From Myxococcales bacterium (GTDB lineage Bacteria > Myxococcota_A > Polyangia > Polyangiales > Polyangiaceae): DNA of 64,000 nt. The position numbers were made by a program, and so were the translations under genes. Of this stretch, positions 22,423-30,920 are shown one piece after another. The stretch is taken from positions 62,001-126,000 of the forward strand of contig SECP01000019.1 of the NCBI GenBank assembly GCA_004193285.1, in the 5' to 3' direction. The notes below the pieces were generated by a model. That model ran no database searches. It saw only the letters and a program-made list of their open reading frames with translations, and was not told where the DNA came from. The first letter of the stretch is position 1, and the number at the start of each line of letters is the position of its first letter.

Positions 22423-24630
22423 ATGACCGAGCCGCTTTACAAAGACCCCGGTGAGCCGGTGCCGCGCCGCGTGGAGGACTTGCTCGCGCGCATGACCCTG
22501 GCCGAGAAGGTCGGCCAGATGCTGCAGCTGAACGGGCAGGTAGACCCGGTCAAGACCGTTCAAGACAAGCAGCCGGGCTCACTGCTCCACATATTGAACG
22601 AGCGGTTGGCGGAAGCGATGGACGCGGCGGCGGCCACTCGCCTCGGCATTCCGCTCCTCATCGGCGAAGACGGCATCCACGGGCACTCGTTCCACCCTGG
22701 CGCGACCATCTTCCCCACCCAGCTGGCGCTCGCTGCGTCTTGGGATCCCGAGCTGCTCGAGGCGGTGGGGCGGGCCACGGCCCGAGAGATGGCCGTGACC
22801 GGAGCCCACTGGACCTTCTCCCCGGTGCTCTGCCTTTCGCGCGACCTACGCTGGGGCCGCACCGGTGAAACCTTCGGCGAAGACCCATTCCTGATCGGTG
22901 AGTTCGGCGCTGCCATGATCCGCGGCTACCAGGGCAAGGGGCTAGACGACGCGGACGGCGTGCTCGCCTGCGCCAAGCACTACGCCGGGTATTCGGAGAC
23001 CCAAGGCGGTCGCGACGCGTCCGAGGCGGACATCTCGCGGCGAAAGCTGAGGAGCTTCTTCCTGCCGCCGTTCGAGCGCGCGGTGGGCGCGGGGTGCATG
23101 ACCTTCATGACCGGCTACCAGTCGATGGACGGCTTGCCCTCGACCGCGAACCACTGGCTGCTGCGCGAGGTGCTCAAGGGGGACTGGGCCTTCGAAGGTG
23201 TCCTGGTGACGGATTGGGACAACGTGGGGCGCCTCGTGTACGAGCAGCGCATCGCGCCGACCTTGGTGGAAGCGGCCGTGATCGCCGTGCGCTGCGGCAA
23301 CGACTTCATCATGGCGACGCCTGGCTTCTTCGAAGCGGCCCAGGAGGCGGTCGAGCGTGGCCTCTTGCTGGAGGCGGAGATCGACGAGGTCGTGCGCCGC
23401 ATCCTCTCGCTGAAGTTTCGGATGGGCTTGTTCGAAAATCCGCGCCGCCCGAGCCGCGAGGCGCAAGCGCGGGTCATCGCCTGCGCAGAGCACCGGGCGC
23501 TCAACCTGCGCGCGGCGCGCGAATCCATCGTGCTGCTGGCCAATGACGGCATCTTGCCGCTCACCCCCGCCTCCCTCGGCCGCGTGGCGGTAGTGGGCCC
23601 GAATGCGGATAACGCGGACGCTCAGCTGGGTGATTGGTCGCTTGGCTCCACGCAGTACGGGCCGGAGTACGGCAAGCACCCGCGCGAGCTCACGCGCACC
23701 GTACTGGACGGAATCCGGGCTCGCCTGCCGCACGCGCAAGTGTCCCACGAGAGCGCGGGTGACCTGTGGTCCAAGAACCCGGCGCACCTGGCGCGGGCGC
23801 TGGAGTTGGTGGAAGAGGCGGAGCTTGCGATCGTGGTCGTCGGCGACGACGTTCCCTTCATCGGGGAGACGCGCAGCACCGGCACCCTCGAGCTGCTCGG
23901 CAATCAAAACGCCCTCATCGACGGCGTGGCCGCGTCCGGCAAGCCGTTCGTCTTGGTGCTCGTCGCCAGCAAGCCGCTCGTCTTGCCCGAGAGCGCGAGC
24001 CAGGCCAAGGCCGTCCTTCAATGCTTCAACCCCGGCATGGAGGGCGGAACCGCGCTCGCAGAAATCCTGTGCGGGGATCACGCTCCCAGCGGCAAGCTCA
24101 CCATTTCGCACCCTCGGCACGTGGGGCAGCAGCCCATCTTCTACAGCCAAGTGCGCGGGCAGCACGGGGACCGCTATGCGGACTTGACCCAGGAGCCGCT
24201 GTACCGTTTCGGGCGGGGCCTGACGTACACGCGCTTTGGCTACCGGAACCTGCAGATCCGCACGCCGCTCGTGCACGCGGGGCAGGACGTGGAGCTGGAG
24301 GTAGAGGTCGTGAACGAAGGCCCCCGCGCCGGCACCGAGGTGGTGCAAGTCTACGTGTCGGACCTCGTCACTTCCGTCACTTGGGTGAACCAGGCGCTCG
24401 TCGCCTTCGCGCGTGTGACCTTGGAGCCCGGGGAAAAGCGAGCGGTCCGCTTGCTCGTGCCCCACGAGCGGCTCGCGCTCGTGAACGCAAACGAGCAGCG
24501 GGTGGTCGAGCCTGGTGACTTCGAGGTGTTGGTCGGCGGCAGCTCGGTGCGCGGAGAGCTTCTGACGGGCTCCTTCCGCGTCAGCGGTGCGGCGTTTTGC
24601 TTCGAAAACATCCCCGGCGTAGCCCGCTAA
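22423..24630 (+). CDS. Beta-glucosidase, glycoside hydrolase family 3
   Basis: The 735-residue protein has the GH3 layout: an N-terminal TIM barrel with IGEDGIHGHSF, RDLRWGRTGETFGEDPFL and AKHYAGY, the catalytic nucleophile aspartate D264 in LVTDWDN, an alpha/beta sandwich with ESIVLLANDGILPL, and a C-terminal fibronectin-like domain (VEVVNEGPRAGTEVVQVYV). No signal peptide is visible, so it is probably cytoplasmic. It starts one base after the ddl stop. BglX-like enzymes cleave beta-linked oligosaccharides; co-location with ddl hints at use of cell-wall or peptidoglycan-derived sugars, but that is inference. Confidence 0.93.
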   Translation: MTEPLYKDPGEPVPRRVEDLLARMTLAEKVGQMLQLNGQVDPVKTVQDKQPGSLLHILNERLAEAMDAAAATRLGIPLLIGEDGIHGHSFHPGATIFPTQLALAASWDPELLEAVGRATAREMAVTGAHWTFSPVLCLSRDLRWGRTGETFGEDPFLIGEFGAAMIRGYQGKGLDDADGVLACAKHYAGYSETQGGRDASEADISRRKLRSFFLPPFERAVGAGCMTFMTGYQSMDGLPSTANHWLLREVLKGDWAFEGVLVTDWDNVGRLVYEQRIAPTLVEAAVIAVRCGNDFIMATPGFFEAAQEAVERGLLLEAEIDEVVRRILSLKFRMGLFENPRRPSREAQARVIACAEHRALNLRAARESIVLLANDGILPLTPASLGRVAVVGPNADNADAQLGDWSLGSTQYGPEYGKHPRELTRTVLDGIRARLPHAQVSHESAGDLWSKNPAHLARALELVEEAELAIVVVGDDVPFIGETRSTGTLELLGNQNALIDGVAASGKPFVLVLVASKPLVLPESASQAKAVLQCFNPGMEGGTALAEILCGDHAPSGKLTISHPRHVGQQPIFYSQVRGQHGDRYADLTQEPLYRFGRGLTYTRFGYRNLQIRTPLVHAGQDVELEVEVVNEGPRAGTEVVQVYVSDLVTSVTWVNQALVAFARVTLEPGEKRAVRLLVPHERLALVNANEQRVVEPGDFEVLVGGSSVRGELLTGSFRVSGAAFCFENIPGVAR

Positions 24631-24633
24631 CGC

Positions 24634-24873
24634 TCAACGACTCGCCGCCCACATCCCCACCACGATCGCCGCGACGAGCACGACGAGCACCAGCGCCTTC
24701 GTCCGGGGGCTTAGGCGCTCGGCGAGGGGGGGCGGCTCGCGGGCGGCAAGAGTCGTCTGGGCTGCGCTCTCCAGCAGCTTCTCGAGGATGCGTTGCTTGC
24801 GCTCGGCGCTCGGAGTGCGCTCGCGCCGGGAGGCCTCCAAGAGCTCGCGACCATGGCGACGCAGCTCACTCAT
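24634..24873 (-). CDS. Small single-pass membrane protein following a sigma factor gene
   Basis: A 79-residue protein with an Arg/Glu-rich cytosolic half (residues 1-50) and one C-terminal membrane helix (TKALVLVVLVAAIVVGMWAAS). Its start overlaps the end of the sigma-factor gene by 8 nt. That position and topology suggest an anti-sigma-like or membrane-tethered modulator, but the zinc-binding HxxxCxxC motif of ZAS anti-sigmas is absent. It is too short for a periplasmic sensor domain. Confidence 0.72.
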   Translation of the reverse strand: MSELRRHGRELLEASRRERTPSAERKQRILEKLLESAAQTTLAAREPPPLAERLSPRTKALVLVVLVAAIVVGMWAASR

Positions 24874-25486
24874 CGGGAAGGGTCTGCCGCGTCTTCCAGA
24901 ACTGGTGAGCTCGAAGCTCGGCGGAGCCCACGTTGAAGATCTTGCGCGCGTCGTCCAGCCGGGTGCGCAGGGTGCTTTCGCCGATGTGCAACGCCTCCGC
25001 CGTATCCGACAGCGAAAAGCCCTCGATCTCGCAAAGAATGAATACCTCGCGCTCCGTCTCGGTCATCTTACCCAGCATCAGGTCGCACAGCTCGCACGCG
25101 CCTCGTCGCTCGAAATCCGGGATCGCGCCGAAGTCGATGGCGCGTGGTCCGTTTTCAGCGCTTCCTGTCCCGAGCGCCGAGTGGTCGCCCAGTTGTCGCA
25201 GGTACCCGCGCACGACATGGCGCGTGATGCCGGCGACCGAGACGCGAAGCTCCTCCGCGTGCTCCAAGCTGATGAGGCGGCCGTGAATCACCCCGAACAC
25301 CTTGTAGACCACCTGCTCGAGCGCTTCTGCCGGTACCCCGCAGTAGGCCGCGAAACGCCACACGAGCTCGAGGTGCTGCTCGCAAGCGGCGCGAAAGGTC
25401 GCCAGCGCATCCGGCGACGGCGCGCGGGCCGGCCCGTCGCCGAGCTCGGGAGGTGACGCGTCTTCAGGCTCCGGTAGCTTCGCCAT
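24866..25486 (-). CDS. ECF-like RNA polymerase sigma factor
   Basis: The 206-residue product resembles sigma-70 family ECF factors. Region 2 is recognisable but diverged (FRAACEQHLELVWRFAAYCGVPAEALEQVVYKVFGVIHGRL). Region 4 is clear: MTETEREVFILCEIEGFSLSDTAEALHIGESTLRTRLDDARKIF at ~140-185. A ~25-residue Pro/Asp-rich N-terminal extension precedes region 2. It overlaps the small membrane protein by 8 nt. The target genes are unknown; it is divergent from fadN by ~90 bp. Confidence 0.82.
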   Translation of the reverse strand: MAKLPEPEDASPPELGDGPARAPSPDALATFRAACEQHLELVWRFAAYCGVPAEALEQVVYKVFGVIHGRLISLEHAEELRVSVAGITRHVVRGYLRQLGDHSALGTGSAENGPRAIDFGAIPDFERRGACELCDLMLGKMTETEREVFILCEIEGFSLSDTAEALHIGESTLRTRLDDARKIFNVGSAELRAHQFWKTRQTLPDE

Positions 25487-25575
25487 CAGCTGCGGGGGAG
25501 GCTGGTTTTTAGTCCCGTTTGCCTACATGAAACACTCTGGACGCTTGGGGGGCGGGGCTGCATGATCCACCCACG

Positions 25576-27945
25576 ATGACCGAGTCCATTCGTACGGCGG
25601 CCGTGATCGGAGCGGGAGTCATGGGCAGCGCGATCGCAGCGCACCTCGCTGGGGCGGGGGTCAAGACTCACTTGCTGGACATCGTCCCGCCCAACCTCAC
25701 GGAGAAAGAGCAGGGCCAGCCCAAGGCTCGGAGCAGGTTCGCGGAGAGCGGCCTGGAAAAGGCAATCAAAGCCAAGCCCGCCGCGTTCTTCGACCCGGAC
25801 GCCGCGCGGCTCGTTCAAACCGGAAATATCGAGGATCACCTCGACCGCCTCAAAGAGTGTGACCTCGTCATCGAGGCCATCATCGAGGACCTCGGCGCCA
25901 AACAGAAGCTCTTCGAGAAGATCGCGCCCGTGGTTTCGCCGAACGCCATCCTCGCTTCCAACACGAGCGGACTCTCCATCGCGAAGATGAGCGCGGTCTT
26001 GCCGGCGCAGTTGCGCCCGCAGTTTCTGGTCTTACATTTCTTCAACCCGGTTCGGTACATGCGGCTCTTGGAGGTCGCGCCGGGGCCGGAGACACGCCCG
26101 GAGCTGGTCGAGCGCATGGCGCGCTTTGGCGAATGGCTCGGCAAAGGCGTCGTCTACGCGAAAGATACGGCAAATTTCGTCGCGAACCGTATCGGCGTCT
26201 ATTCGCTGATGTTCGCCATGAGAGCCATGCTGGAGGAAGGGCTCACGGTCGAGCAAGTAGACAAAATCGTCGGTCGCCCGATGGGTCGTCCGAAGAGCGC
26301 GGCGTTCGACACCGCGGATCTGGTGGGCTTGGATACGCTCGCCCACGTGGCGAAGAACTGCCAGACCGCGCTCGTCAACGACGAAGAGCGAGACGTGTTC
26401 GCGCTGCCGGAGCTGGTGCAAAAGCTCATTGCGCGGGGGAGCCTCGGTCGTAAGAGCGGCGGCGGCTTCTACAAGAAAGTCGACAAGGACATCCACGTGG
26501 TGGACTTGCAGACGCTGGAGTACCGACCGCAAGCCAAGGTGCGCTTCGACTCCTTGGGCGCAGTGAAGAACGAAGAAGATCCGGGCAAGCGGCTCAAGCT
26601 GCTGGTCAACGCGGACGACGTCGCGGGGCGGTTCGCGTGGAAGGTGCTCTCTCACACCCTGGCTTACTCGGCGCGCCGTCTGGGCGAGATCGCGGACGAC
26701 GTGGTGAACGTGGACCGGGCCATGCGCTGGGGCTTCAATTGGGACCTCGGCCCGTTCGAGGCGTGGGACGCTATCGGCGTCGCAGAGTCGGTCGCCCGCA
26801 TGGAGAAGGACGGCATCGCGCTGCCGGACTGGGTGAAGGCGCTGGCCAAGTCCGGCGGGAGCTTCTATTCCGGGGGCGCAAAAGCGCCGAGTTTCCACGA
26901 CTACGGGACGGGCGAGAGGCGCCCGGTTCCGTTCGGGCCCAAGGAGATCCGCATTGCCGCGCTGAAGGAGTCCGGCAAGGTCATCAAGGAGAACTTCGGC
27001 GCCTCCTTGGTGGACCTGGGCGACGGCGTGCTCAACGTGGAGGTCCACACGAAGATGAACACGCTGGACCCCGACGTGATCGGGATGCTGAGCGACGCGG
27101 TGGACCTCGCGGAAAAAGACTTCGAAGCCGTGGTCATCGCCAATGACGGCGAGCACTTCGGGGCTGGCGCCAACCTGATGCTCATCATGATGGCCGCGCA
27201 GCAGAAGGCGTGGGACCAGGTAGAGAAGATCATCCGCGGTCTGCAGGGCTCCCTGCAGAAGGTGCGCTACGCCCGCGTGCCAGTGGTGGCAGCGCCCTTC
27301 AACTACACCCTCGGCGGCGCCGCCGAAGTGGCGATGGCCGCGGATGCCTGTCAGGCGCACGCGGAGACGTACATGGGCCTCGTGGAAGTCGGGGTCGGGC
27401 TGATCCCGGCGGGCGGCGGCTGCTTGCGAATGGTCGAACGCTTCACGGACGACGCGGCGAAGGTGAGGGGGGTGGACCTGCTCCCGTTCATCGGTGAGGC
27501 CTCCCTCAACGTGGCGATGGCCAAGGTGGCGACGAGCGCGGAGGAAGCGAAAAAGCTCCGTTACTTGCGGCCGACGGACGGCGTGAGCTTGAACCGCTCG
27601 GAGCTTCTGTACGCGGCCAAGTGGCGAGCGCTCGGGATGGCGCGCGCCGGCTACCGGCCGCCGCGCGCGGCCGTGCACACCGCGGTCGGCTACGACGCGG
27701 CGAAGACCATCGGCGCCCGCGTCTGGGGCCTCGTCGAGAGCGGGTACGCTAGCCAGCACGACGCCCTGATCGCGAACAAGCTCGCGAGCATCCTCTGCGG
27801 CGGCGCCGTACCAGCCGGCGCGGAAGTTTCGGACCAGCATTACCTGGACCTCGAGTGCGAGGCCTTTCTTTCACTGTGCGGCGAGCAGAAGACGCTCGAC
27901 CGCATTGGTCACATGCTCATGAACAACAAGCCGTTGAGGAACTGA
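25576..27945 (+). CDS. fadN: 3-hydroxyacyl-CoA dehydrogenase/enoyl-CoA hydratase (FadN/FadB type)
   Basis: Bifunctional beta-oxidation enzyme. The 789-residue product starts with the NAD-binding AAVIGAGVMGSAIAAHLAGAG, then the HAD catalytic domain (LASNTSGLSIA, LVLHFFNPVRYMRLLEVAPG), a second HAD C-terminal domain, and an enoyl-CoA hydratase/isomerase domain at ~490-680 (VVIANDGEHFGAGANLMLIM, PFNYTLGGAAEVAMAADACQAHAETYMGLVEVGVGLIPAGGG). The order HAD first, hydratase last and the length are those of Bacillus subtilis FadN rather than E. coli FadB. It is followed by fadA after 2 nt. The two form a fatty-acid beta-oxidation operon. Confidence 0.94.
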   Translation: MTESIRTAAVIGAGVMGSAIAAHLAGAGVKTHLLDIVPPNLTEKEQGQPKARSRFAESGLEKAIKAKPAAFFDPDAARLVQTGNIEDHLDRLKECDLVIEAIIEDLGAKQKLFEKIAPVVSPNAILASNTSGLSIAKMSAVLPAQLRPQFLVLHFFNPVRYMRLLEVAPGPETRPELVERMARFGEWLGKGVVYAKDTANFVANRIGVYSLMFAMRAMLEEGLTVEQVDKIVGRPMGRPKSAAFDTADLVGLDTLAHVAKNCQTALVNDEERDVFALPELVQKLIARGSLGRKSGGGFYKKVDKDIHVVDLQTLEYRPQAKVRFDSLGAVKNEEDPGKRLKLLVNADDVAGRFAWKVLSHTLAYSARRLGEIADDVVNVDRAMRWGFNWDLGPFEAWDAIGVAESVARMEKDGIALPDWVKALAKSGGSFYSGGAKAPSFHDYGTGERRPVPFGPKEIRIAALKESGKVIKENFGASLVDLGDGVLNVEVHTKMNTLDPDVIGMLSDAVDLAEKDFEAVVIANDGEHFGAGANLMLIMMAAQQKAWDQVEKIIRGLQGSLQKVRYARVPVVAAPFNYTLGGAAEVAMAADACQAHAETYMGLVEVGVGLIPAGGGCLRMVERFTDDAAKVRGVDLLPFIGEASLNVAMAKVATSAEEAKKLRYLRPTDGVSLNRSELLYAAKWRALGMARAGYRPPRAAVHTAVGYDAAKTIGARVWGLVESGYASQHDALIANKLASILCGGAVPAGAEVSDQHYLDLECEAFLSLCGEQKTLDRIGHMLMNNKPLRN

Positions 27946-27947
27946 AC

Positions 27948-29120
27948 ATGGCCTTCCCCCTGAATGTCGTGATCGCGAGCAGCGTGAGGACGGCGGTGGG
28001 CCGCGCGCTCAAGGGTACCCTGCGCCACACCCGACCGGATGATTTGGCCGCTTGGGCGATGCAAGCCGCGGTGGCGAGGGTGCCTGGGCTCAGGCCGGAG
28101 GACGTGCAAGACGTCGTGCTCGGCTGCGCGATGCCGGAGGCCGAGCAAGGCCTCAATATCGCCAGAAACGCGGTATTCGTCGCCAAATTTCCGAACAGCG
28201 TCCCGGGCGAAACGATCAATCGCTTCTGCGCGAGCGGGCTGCAGGCCATCGTGCACGCCGGCATGCAGATTCACACCGGCCTGTGCGACGTCGCCATCGG
28301 CGGCGGCGTAGAGTCCATGTCGATGGTGCCGATGGGCGGCAACAAGGTGAGCCTCAACCCGGCGCTCATCGACACCTACCCGGAGAGCTACATCTCGATG
28401 GGGCACACGGCCGAGCGCGTCGCTAGCCGGTTCGGCGTGTCGCGCGCGGAGCAGGACGCGTTTGCGGCTCGCTCGCACGAGCGCGCCCTGGCCGCCATCG
28501 GAGCCGGTCGCTTCAAAGACGAGGTGTTCACGGTGAAGGCTCGGGTGCTCGAGGGCGGCAAGCTCGCGGAGGTTGACTTCGACGTGGACGAGTGCCCGCG
28601 GCCGGGGACGACCTCAGAGGTGCTCGGCAGGTTGCCGGCCGTGTTCAAGCAAGGGGGCTCCGTCACCGCGGGCAACAGCTCGCCGCTGAACGACGGCGCC
28701 GCCGCTTCCGTCTTGCTCTCGGACAAGAAGGCCCAGGAGCTCGGCGTGCAGCCGCTCGGCCGCCTGCGCGGGTTCGCAGTCGCGGGCGTGGACCCGGACA
28801 TCATGGGTATCGGTCCCGTGCCGGCGATCCAGAAGCTGCTGGCGCAAACCGGCCTGGGCATCTCCGACATCGACCGCTTCGAGATCAACGAAGCGTTCGC
28901 AGCTCAAGCCGTTTATTGCGGCCGGGAGCTCGGTATCCCGGACGACCGGCTGAATATCGACGGCGGCGCCATCGCTCTCGGCCATCCGTTGGGCTGTACG
29001 GGCGCGAAGCTGACCGCGACGCTGCTGCACGGCCTACGCCGCACCGGCGGCCGCTACGGAATCGTGTCGATGTGCATCGGCGGCGGCATGGGCGCGGCCG
29101 GCTTGTTCGAAGCGAGCTGA
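27948..29120 (+). CDS. fadA: Acetyl-CoA C-acyltransferase (thiolase)
   Basis: Thiolase that completes the beta-oxidation cycle. The 390-residue product has the nucleophilic cysteine motif [16 protein letters not shown] (Cys near residue 90), [23 protein letters not shown], the NEAFAAQAV histidine/asparagine region and [17 protein letters not shown], ending in [15 protein letters not shown] with the second catalytic cysteine. The ATG lies 2 nt behind the fadN stop. It is the natural partner of fadN; no acyl-CoA dehydrogenase gene is in the window. Confidence 0.95.
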   Translation: MAFPLNVVIASSVRTAVGRALKGTLRHTRPDDLAAWAMQAAVARVPGLRPEDVQDVVLGCAMPEAEQGLNIARNAVFVAKFPNSVPGETINRFCASGLQAIVHAGMQIHTGLCDVAIGGGVESMSMVPMGGNKVSLNPALIDTYPESYISMGHTAERVASRFGVSRAEQDAFAARSHERALAAIGAGRFKDEVFTVKARVLEGGKLAEVDFDVDECPRPGTTSEVLGRLPAVFKQGGSVTAGNSSPLNDGAAASVLLSDKKAQELGVQPLGRLRGFAVAGVDPDIMGIGPVPAIQKLLAQTGLGISDIDRFEINEAFAAQAVYCGRELGIPDDRLNIDGGAIALGHPLGCTGAKLTATLLHGLRRTGGRYGIVSMCIGGGMGAAGLFEAS

Positions 29121-29122
29121 GC

Positions 29123-29605
29123 TCAGAGCGCAGGCTTGGGCGGCGGACGGGATGCGCCGCCGCCCGGAGCAGGCGCAGGGTTGGACGCGACGGCGTTGAT
29201 GGCGTCGCAGAGCTCCCAAAAGCTGGCCTCCTTGGAGACGACAGGCGCCGTTTCCTCGGCGCGCTCCAAGAGCAAGTCGTCGATGCTGCCGGAGCAGAAG
29301 AGGGCGCCGCCCACGCGCCGCTGGCGCAGCAGGCTCTCGCACAGCTCGATGCCGTCCCCGTCCGGCAAGGTGATGTCGAAGACCCCCACGTCGTTGTACG
29401 CCGTGACTGCTAGCGCGTCCGCGTACGTGTGAGCGAGCGTCACCACGTAGCCCCGTGATTTGAGCGACTTGGCGATCGCGCGCCCGACGGCGGCGTTGTC
29501 TTCGACTAGCAGGATTTTCAAGGGGGTCTTTGCAGCGCCCCCAATCGCCGCGGGCGAAGTAGCACCGTCGCCAGCTCGTGCAACATAGCACCCTCGCTGG
29601 AGCAC
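29123..29605 (-). CDS. Single-domain response regulator
   Basis: A receiver domain with little else. LKILLVEDNAAVGRAIAKSL opens the domain, the phosphoacceptor aspartate lies in VFDITLPDGDG, and the conserved lysine in VSKEA. A Pro/Gly-rich ~20-residue tail follows. The GTG start at 29605 gives 160 residues with 28 before the domain; a TTG at 29521 just before KILLVED is an alternative. No kinase gene is adjacent. It converges on fadA with 2 bp between stops. Confidence 0.85.
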   Translation of the reverse strand: MLQRGCYVARAGDGATSPAAIGGAAKTPLKILLVEDNAAVGRAIAKSLKSRGYVVTLAHTYADALAVTAYNDVGVFDITLPDGDGIELCESLLRQRRVGGALFCSGSIDDLLLERAEETAPVVSKEASFWELCDAINAVASNPAPAPGGGASRPPPKPAL

Positions 29606-29672
29606 GTGACAAAAAGCGACCCGTAACCGCCGCTAGAACCCTACGAATTGCGGCGAAAAGCGCGCCGTTCAA

Positions 29673-30386
29673 TCATGCGCACGTGATCGTGTACGTGTGC
29701 CGGTGGCCGGCGGCGTCGACGCCCCCGACGGCGCTCGTCGAGGGAGTGCTCACTTTGCCAGTCACGCTGCCGCCACCGCGCAACGTTTGTACTTCCTTGG
29801 CCGTGAGCTGGATGTCGTGCCAGTGCGCCGTTGCTCCCGCGCCGAGCGTCTCGAGACGAAACGGGGCAGTGGCGGTGGAGCCGTTCACGAAATTGGCGAA
29901 GAACGTGAACGTCGCTGGCAGGTGGTCGTGGGTGACCGGCGTCTCGGTCATGCCGGCTTGCGCGCACCCTTCGGGGTCGGTCGGACCATCCCCAGCCGAG
30001 CCAGCTACGGCTCCTCCGCCGCCTTCGTCACTGCTCCCTCCTTCACCTCGCGCTCCGCCCGCGCCCCCTGCTCCGCCTTCTTCGTTTCCGAAGCCCGCGG
30101 CCCCACCTGCGTGATCGCCTGCCTCGCTCGGCGCAATCCCGCCGGTGCCCCCGCTTGCGTCGCGGCCGCCACCGCCGCCACCGCCGCTACCGCCCCGCCC
30201 GGAGCTCCCACCGCCGCCCTTTCCTCCGTCCCCTGCGCCGCTTACTCCCGCTCCGCCGGGGCTAGTCCCCGCCGTTCCGGGGTCGGCACCGTCGTCGTCA
30301 CCGCAACCGACGATGGCGGACGTGGTCGCGGTCACGACCGTGATCGTGAGCTTGAGAAAATCCTTCCGCCCGATAGCCCGATTCAT
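29673..30386 (-). CDS. Lipoprotein with Gly-rich linker and His-containing C-terminal domain
   Basis: A 237-residue protein with signal peptide NRAIGRKDFLKLTITVVTATTSAIVGC (C28), then ~95 residues of Gly/Ala repeats. The C-terminal ~100 residues form a beta-rich domain with VTHDHLPATFTFFANFV, a central GAGATAHWHDIQLTAKEVQTLRGGGSV and GHRHTYTITC at the end, so clusters of histidines frame the domain. GGAG six bases before the ATG supports the start. Metal binding is possible from the histidines. I do not know the family. Confidence 0.75.
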   Translation of the reverse strand: MNRAIGRKDFLKLTITVVTATTSAIVGCGDDDGADPGTAGTSPGGAGVSGAGDGGKGGGGSSGRGGSGGGGGGGRDASGGTGGIAPSEAGDHAGGAAGFGNEEGGAGGAGGARGEGGSSDEGGGGAVAGSAGDGPTDPEGCAQAGMTETPVTHDHLPATFTFFANFVNGSTATAPFRLETLGAGATAHWHDIQLTAKEVQTLRGGGSVTGKVSTPSTSAVGGVDAAGHRHTYTITCA

Positions 30387-30460
30387 CCCGTTCTCCCTCC
30401 GTCGCCCGTGTAAGGGCGAGTGGGCCTTTCTCTACCAGGCTTCCGCGTCGGCCGCATGCT

Positions 30461-30515
30461 GGTCTAAGCTCCGGTGCGTCAGCTTAGCGGGCTCGGTAGC
30501 CCGCCCCGTTAGACC
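30461..30515 (+). promoter_or_regulatory. Structured 5' leader of the DUF4398-OmpA operon with competing helices
   Basis: Three perfect 7-bp pairings lie just upstream of the ribosome site: CTAAGCT (30464-30470) with AGCTTAG (30481-30487), GCGGGCT (30487-30493) with AGCCCGC (30498-30504), and GGTCTAA (30461-30467) with TTAGACC (30509-30515). The first and third use the same CTAA bases, so they exclude each other. TTAGACC ends one base before GGAGG (30517-30521). A regulatory RNA switch is possible; a cloverleaf-like fold is not a tRNA. Confidence 0.5.
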
Positions 30516-30525
30516 TGGAGGTATC

Positions 30526-30894
30526 GTGCTTCGGATGCTCGCCTTGCGGATGATTGGGGTTGGATTGGCTGCAGCGTCAGCTGTGGCGTGCGGTGGCGCG
30601 GCAGTGCCACAGGAATCGCTCACGGCCGCTCAAGCTTCGGTCAAAGGCGCGGAGGTCGGTGGTGCCAACGAGGATCCAAAGGCGCAGCTCCACTTGAAGC
30701 TCGCCAACGAACAGATCGAGAAAGCCAAAAAGCTGATCGAGGACGGCGACAACGAAGAAGCCGCTCGCGTCATCGACCGAGCTCAGGCCGACGCGGATCT
30801 CGCGCTCGCCCTGGCGCAGCAGGCGAAGGCGTTGAAGGAAGCCAAGGACGCCGACGAGCAGCTCGGCAAGCTCAAAAAGAAGCTCAAGCAGTGA
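30526..30894 (+). CDS. DUF4398-type lipoprotein
   Basis: A 122-residue lipoprotein with lipobox SAVAC (C22). The mature part is a helical hairpin: LTAAQASVKGAEVGGANEDPKAQLHLKLANEQIEKAKKLIEDGDNEEAARVIDRAQADADLALALAQ, the DUF4398 pattern, followed by a Lys/Asp-rich coiled tail. GGAGG lies 4 nt before the GTG; an in-frame ATG at 30535 is an alternative. It is the first gene of an operon with the OmpA-like lipoprotein, 26 nt away. Such proteins are periplasmic, anchored to the outer membrane. Confidence 0.85.
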   Translation: MLRMLALRMIGVGLAAASAVACGGAAVPQESLTAAQASVKGAEVGGANEDPKAQLHLKLANEQIEKAKKLIEDGDNEEAARVIDRAQADADLALALAQQAKALKEAKDADEQLGKLKKKLKQ

Positions 30895-30920
30895 GCCAAG
30901 GGAAAGGGAAAACCCAGACC

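Noticed and set aside
22942..24465. A 507-codon open frame on the minus strand
   Set aside because: Antisense to the GH3 glucosidase; composition (His, Arg, Val repeats) is that of a GC-rich shadow.
26032..27840. A 602-codon open frame on the minus strand
   Set aside because: Antisense to fadN, whose catalytic motifs are complete; no protein domain in the antisense frame.
30461..30515. tRNA-like cloverleaf before the DUF4398 gene
   Set aside because: Acceptor-like 7-bp stem is present, but the element is only 55 nt, has no TTC loop and no anticodon arm.
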